From positions 1,427,958 through 1,491,957 of the forward strand of contig NZ_JAKVOI010000001.1 of assembly GCF_022482905.1 (NCBI RefSeq): a DNA stretch of 64,000 bases. Direction: 5' to 3'. The notes under the pieces were generated by a model. The model was given only the letters and a program-made list of their open reading frames with translations. It was not told where the DNA came from and did no database searches. Position numbers and translations under genes: made by a program. Source of the DNA: Clostridium sp. (lineage in GTDB: Bacteria > Bacillota > Clostridia > Clostridiales > Clostridiaceae). Of the stretch, positions 60,401 through 64,000 are shown one piece after another. Position 1 is the first letter of the stretch, and every line of letters starts with the position of its first letter.

Positions 60401-61174
60401 TTATATATACTTTTTCATATGCCTTAAAGCAGTTTTTTCCAATCTGGATACTTGGGCCTGAGATATTCCTATCTCCTCCGCCACCTCCATCTGTGTTCTA
60501 CCATCAAAGAACCTGAGATTCAATATCAGTTTTTCCCTGTCATTTAATTTTTTCATAGCCTCCTTTATTGATATGTCTTCAAGCCAATTTTCATCTACAT
60601 TTTTCGTATCACTTATTTGATCCATGACATATATGGCATCTCCCCCGTCACGATATATTGGCTCGAAGAGCGAAACAGGATCCTGAATCGCATCCAGTGC
60701 AAACACCACTTCTTCTCTCGGCATATCAAGTTCCTTGGATATTTGTGATATTGTAGGTTCCTTGTTATTTTCCTTTACAAGCTTATCTCTTGCCTGAAGT
60801 GCCTTATAAGCTATATCTCTGAGGGATCTACTTACTCTTATGGAATTATTGTCCCTCAAATATCTCCTTATTTCACCTATAATCATGGGAACCGCATAGG
60901 TGGAAAACTTTACATTCTGCTTCAAATCAAAATTATCTATTGCCTTTATTAGCCCTACACATCCTACCTGAAAGAGATCATCAGCATTTTCACCCCTATT
61001 ATTGAATCTTTGTATTACGCTTAATACAAGTCTTAAATTTCCCTTAATGAACTTTTCTCTAGCTTCACAATCTCCATTTCTAGTCCTGGTCAAAAGTTCT
61101 TTCATTTCATTTTCCTTAAGAACTGGCAATTTTGACGTATTTACTCCACAAATTTCGACTTTGTTAATTATCAT
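60401..61174 (-). CDS. sigG: Sporulation sigma factor SigG
   Basis: Late forespore RNA polymerase sigma factor. The 257 residues have the SigG-type N-terminus MIINKVEICGVNTSKLPVL, region 2 with NADDLFQVGCVGLIKAIDNFD and region 4 with DGRTQMEVAEEIGISQAQVSRLEK. The start at 61174 lies after GGGG; an earlier start at 61198 overlaps it. It lies downstream of sigE, the standard spoIIGA-sigE-sigG order. Confidence 0.96.
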   Translation of the reverse strand: MIINKVEICGVNTSKLPVLKENEMKELLTRTRNGDCEAREKFIKGNLRLVLSVIQRFNNRGENADDLFQVGCVGLIKAIDNFDLKQNVKFSTYAVPMIIGEIRRYLRDNNSIRVSRSLRDIAYKALQARDKLVKENNKEPTISQISKELDMPREEVVFALDAIQDPVSLFEPIYRDGGDAIYVMDQISDTKNVDENWLEDISIKEAMKKLNDREKLILNLRFFDGRTQMEVAEEIGISQAQVSRLEKTALRHMKKYI

Positions 61175-61247
61175 GCAATCAGCCCCTTTAGAATACATAG
61201 CATTTTAAGTATTTACTAAGAAGCTGAATTTTATACCAAAGACAAGC

Positions 61248-61955
61248 TCATAACATTTTATTTATTTCTTTTTTTAAACGCTTTATTATTCTCTTTTCCA
61301 GTCTTGATATATAGGATTGGGATATACCAAGCATATCCGCCACTTCCTTTTGTGTCTTTTCTCTATAACCATTTAATCCAAATCTTAAATTAACTATTTT
61401 TCTTTCCCTCTCACTTAACTTTTCCATGGCTATTACAAGAAGTTGCTTGTCTACCTCATCTTCAATAAGGTCATAAACTATGTCATTTTCCGTGCCCAAT
61501 ATATCTGACAGCAGCAGCTCATTGCCATCCCAGTCTACATTCAGCGGCTCATAAAATGATATTTCGGCCTTTACTTTATTATTTCTTCTAAGGTACATTA
61601 ATATTTCATTTTCAATACATCTGGACGCATAAGTGGCAAGCTTTATTTTTTTATTTGGATCAAAAGTATTTACAGCCTTTATGAGACCTATTGTACCTAC
61701 AGATATCAAATCTTCTACATTTACACCCGTATTTTCAAATTTCCTGGCTATATACACAACAAGTCTTAGATTTCTTTCAATTAAAGTTGACCTTACTTTT
61801 TCATCACCATCCACCAACTTCAATACCAAATTCTGTTCTTCTTCTTTGGTAAGAGGAGGTGGAAGCACATCACTGCCTCCTATGTAGTAAAGATTCTTAA
61901 AAAATATTTTGAACTTTAACATCAATCTATTCAATATCACATCTATTTTAAACAT
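61248..61955 (-). CDS. sigE: Sporulation sigma factor SigE (pro-form)
   Basis: Early mother-cell sigma factor, made as an inactive precursor and cleaved by SpoIIGA. The 235 residues start with a hydrophobic/basic pro-sequence (about 1-28, [16 protein letters not shown]), then region 2 with [22 protein letters not shown] and region 4 with [24 protein letters not shown]. The start at 61955 follows GGAGGA. Confidence 0.97.
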   Translation of the reverse strand: MFKIDVILNRLMLKFKIFFKNLYYIGGSDVLPPPLTKEEEQNLVLKLVDGDEKVRSTLIERNLRLVVYIARKFENTGVNVEDLISVGTIGLIKAVNTFDPNKKIKLATYASRCIENEILMYLRRNNKVKAEISFYEPLNVDWDGNELLLSDILGTENDIVYDLIEDEVDKQLLVIAMEKLSERERKIVNLRFGLNGYREKTQKEVADMLGISQSYISRLEKRIIKRLKKEINKML

Positions 61956-62029
61956 AACCGATCCTCCATTAGCCCTAGTTTTTAATTCTATATCTTCATG
62001 CATACTTACTTTTTTACCAGCTGTTAATT

Positions 62030-62815
62030 TTAAATTACCCCTCTGGGCAACAATGCATGATAATCACTGAATTCACTTAATCTATCTTCACAAAAAGCTA
62101 TTATAGCCTCCCTGATTTCAACATTATCTCCTATGCCTATTTTTACTGCCTTTGGTTTAAATCCCCTAAGCCTTCCACATTTTCCATCTACAACCTTGTA
62201 GGGTATATAAAATTTGTCATAGCCTTCAATATCTATATTGCCAAGCATTGATTTTTCAACTATGATTACCGGAAGATTGGTTGCAGGTTCTTTTAATTCA
62301 TTTCCAGTATCTAAAAATGCCTTCACTCTTTTGCTCCCATTGTTTAATACAATATCTACATTGAATATCAAAGTGGTAAGTGTCTTCCTGTCCCTTATAA
62401 ATACCACCAGCCTGTCAATTACGATATATGCAATCATAATGGCAATTACAAGCCACTTGCATGAAAAATTGTCCGTATATTCCCCATAGATATTATATTG
62501 AATAAAAATACATATTCCTGCAAGAAGCATTGAATACATTACAAATATGGATAAGGCTTTTAAGTTAAAAACGATATTTCTTTTTCTAAAGGTTATTAAT
62601 ACTAAAATTGCAGCAGCCAGTATCTTAAAAGGCATTCTAGAAAATACCGATAATACAGGAAAAATCATTGTTATAACATATATTCCCCCCAGAAGAGATG
62701 ATAAAACCATATATCTAAATTTTACCATTATCCTAAGAGTTTTCGCTGTAATATACATAATAAAAAAATTTACTACTACATTTACAAAGATCAGTACATC
62801 AAGAAATACAATCAA
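62030..62815 (-). CDS. spoIIGA: Pro-sigma-E processing peptidase SpoIIGA
   Basis: Membrane aspartic protease that activates SigE after forespore signalling. The 261 residues have five membrane segments in the first 150 and a cytosolic protease domain with the catalytic aspartate in [11 protein letters not shown] near 166. The start codon is TTG (62815-62813), with GGGGAG upstream. It precedes sigE by about 75 bases. Confidence 0.93.
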   Translation of the reverse strand: MIVFLDVLIFVNVVVNFFIMYITAKTLRIMVKFRYMVLSSLLGGIYVITMIFPVLSVFSRMPFKILAAAILVLITFRKRNIVFNLKALSIFVMYSMLLAGICIFIQYNIYGEYTDNFSCKWLVIAIMIAYIVIDRLVVFIRDRKTLTTLIFNVDIVLNNGSKRVKAFLDTGNELKEPATNLPVIIVEKSMLGNIDIEGYDKFYIPYKVVDGKCGRLRGFKPKAVKIGIGDNVEIREAIIAFCEDRLSEFSDYHALLPRGVI

Positions 62816-62857
62816 ATATCCATCATCTCCCCATATTGCTCTCCAATATTTACCTCT

Positions 62858-62890
62858 ATTATATACTTATGTTCTTCAAAATTTTGTCAT
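62858..62890 (-). promoter_or_regulatory. Candidate spoIIG promoter with long spacer and Spo0A-like sites
   Basis: On the - strand ATGACA (complement of 62885-62890) and TATAAT (complement of 62858-62863) are 21 bp apart. Bacillus spoIIG is known for a similar long spacer with Spo0A boxes over the -35. TGACAAA and TGAAGAA, each one mismatch from TGNCGAA, lie 11 bp apart in this region. Confidence 0.5.
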
Positions 62891-63034
62891 TTTATAATGT
62901 CATATAATATTTTCATTTTCTATAATATGCCATAGTATTTAAATTTATACTTAATATAAGATTACATGGATACAAATGTATATAAAAAAAAAGAAATGTA
63001 ATTTTGATATGAAAATTTGACAACAATGAAAAAC

Positions 63035-63076
63035 AAATAGAGTCCATGTGCAATTGATTGCACATGGACTCTATTT
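63035..63076 (-). terminator. Intrinsic terminator after ftsZ
   Basis: A perfect 19-bp stem (63035-63053 with 63058-63076) with a 4-base loop begins right after the ftsZ stop codon. Downstream bases on the - strand are only moderately T-rich. Nothing further is recognised in 62891-63034 beyond AT-rich sequence and a TGTCAAA site (complement of 63016-63022). Confidence 0.85.
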
Positions 63077-63077
63077 A

Positions 63078-64000
63078 TTATCTGCCATTTCTCTGCTGTC
63101 TTCTGAGAAAGGCTGGTATTTCAAGATCGTCTTCATTTAAATCGTTGTAATCCGAAGTAGCTGCAGCCTCACTTTTTGCATCTGATCCATTTTTAAACCG
63201 TCTACCGCCGCTATTTACATCTTTTTTTAAATTGTTATCTGGCTTGATTTTTTCCTTGTCCTCTTCAAACCCTGTAGCTATTACTGTAATTCTTATTTCA
63301 TCTTTAATGTCCTCATCTATTACTGCTCCAAATATTATATTGGCATCCGGATCAGCAGCATCCTGAACAATTTCTGCAGCTTCATTAATTTCAAGTAATC
63401 CAAGATCCGAACCACCTGTTATATTTAGCAGGACTCCAGTAGCACCAACTATGGAAGTCTCAAGAAGGGGGCTTGATATAGCCTGTTTTGCGGCATCCTG
63501 TGCCCTATTGTCACCATTTCCCTTACCAACTCCCATGTGGGCAAGACCTCTATCCAGCATTATAGTTCTTACATCTGCAAAATCCAGATTTACGAGCCCC
63601 GGTATCGTTATAAGATCGGATATACCCTGTACGCCCTGTTTTAAAACATCATCTGCATATTTAAAAGACTCCATAAGCGTGGTCTTCTTGTCGACTATGG
63701 AGAGTAACCTCTCATTTGGAATTGTAACAAGGGTATCCACTCTATCCTTTAAATTTTTTATTCCCATTTCAGCATGTATCATTCTCTTCCTTCCTTCAAA
63801 AGGAAAAGGTTTTGTCACCACCCCTACAGTAAGTATTCCCATAGACTTGGCTGTCTCTGCAATTACAGGAGCTGCACCGGTTCCAGTTCCGCCGCCCATT
63901 CCTGCAGTTATAAAAACCATGTCTGCACCTTTTATTGCCTGAGCTATCTCATCCTTACTTTCATCGGCAGCTTTTTGCCCTATTTCAGGGTTTGCTCCAG
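63078..64000 (-). CDS. ftsZ: Cell division protein FtsZ (partial, N-terminus beyond window)
   Basis: Tubulin-like GTPase forming the division ring. The visible 306 codons include the tubulin signature [10 protein letters not shown] soon after the window edge, the T7-loop [11 protein letters not shown] and a C-terminal peptide [14 protein letters not shown] for FtsA/SepF binding. The frame stays open to base 64000 ([14 protein letters not shown]...), so the gene continues past the edge; the internal ATG at 63920 is not the start. It lies upstream of spoIIGA, the usual ftsZ-spoIIG order. Confidence 0.97.
   Translation of the reverse strand, partial: GANPEIGQKAADESKDEIAQAIKGADMVFITAGMGGGTGTGAAPVIAETAKSMGILTVGVVTKPFPFEGRKRMIHAEMGIKNLKDRVDTLVTIPNERLLSIVDKKTTLMESFKYADDVLKQGVQGISDLITIPGLVNLDFADVRTIMLDRGLAHMGVGKGNGDNRAQDAAKQAISSPLLETSIVGATGVLLNITGGSDLGLLEINEAAEIVQDAADPDANIIFGAVIDEDIKDEIRITVIATGFEEDKEKIKPDNNLKKDVNSGGRRFKNGSDAKSEAAATSDYNDLNEDDLEIPAFLRRQQRNGR

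Noticed and set aside
61175-61247. A forespore sigma promoter upstream of sigG
   Set aside because: GTATA-like and CATACTA-like elements are present only loosely and not at convincing spacing.
1-64000. Mobile elements, prophage, CRISPR arrays, tRNA or rRNA genes
   Set aside because: No transposase or integrase frames, no regular spacer-repeat arrays and no cloverleaf or rRNA sequence were recognised; gene order is conserved core throughout.

Overview
The window looks like chromosomal core sequence from a low-GC, endospore-forming anaerobe of the genus Clostridium in the broad sense. The DNA is AT-rich. It carries spoIVA, spoVM, ylbJ, spoIIGA-sigE and sigG, the acetate kinase/phosphotransacetylase pair, and the conserved firmicute blocks rnc-acpP-plsX-rpmF, rsgA-prkC-prpC-rlmN-rsmB-fmt-def-priA-coaBC-rpoZ-gmk-remA, and sigG-sigE-spoIIGA-ftsZ. 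Species cannot be fixed from the sequence alone. No tRNA, rRNA, insertion sequence, prophage or CRISPR array was seen. There is no gene-free stretch above 300 bases. Almost everything reads leftwards (- strand); only tmcAL, ylbJ, rpmB and a YibE/F-family gene read rightwards.

Layout. 1-5.4 kb: start of an Elp3-like radical SAM gene (cut by the window edge), rnc, acpP, plsX, rpmF, a YceD/DUF177 protein, ackA, pta. 5.6-8.1 kb (+): tmcAL and ylbJ. 8.1-14 kb: a coiled-coil protein, coaD, rsmD, recG, a FakA/YloV protein and an Asp23 protein. 14.2-14.7 kb: rpmB (+), then two unlisted tiny genes on the - strand, spoVM (25 codons) and a 56-codon basic/hydrophobic protein coupled to it. 14.8-29.6 kb: a long housekeeping run from yicC (upstream end) to thiN. 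29.8-35 kb: spoIVA, gpsA, der and a DUF512 radical SAM protein.

35-59 kb is a phosphate-acquisition island: pit with its DUF47 partner, ugpAEBQC for glycerol-3-phosphate, pstSCAB-phoU, phoPR preceded by pgeF, a 1380-residue secreted phosphatase with an internal tandem duplication, a YibE/F membrane protein, a chemoreceptor and an EAL-CBS-GGDEF protein. 59.5-64 kb returns to core genes: nrdR, ymxH, sigG, sigE, spoIIGA and most of ftsZ, which runs off the right edge.

The most interesting signal is regulatory. Upstream of pstS, ugpA, the secreted phosphatase, the YibE/F gene and the EAL-CBS-GGDEF gene lie runs of a TTAAC-like pentamer repeated every 11 bp, just upstream of a TATAAT/TATACT -10 box. 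This is the layout expected of PhoP boxes. The pstS and EAL-CBS-GGDEF promoters share the same 10-11-11 spacing, which suggests that phosphate starvation controls cyclic-di-GMP turnover here. The pit promoter carries the same repeats in the opposite orientation and overlapping its -10, which suggests repression of the low-affinity transporter.
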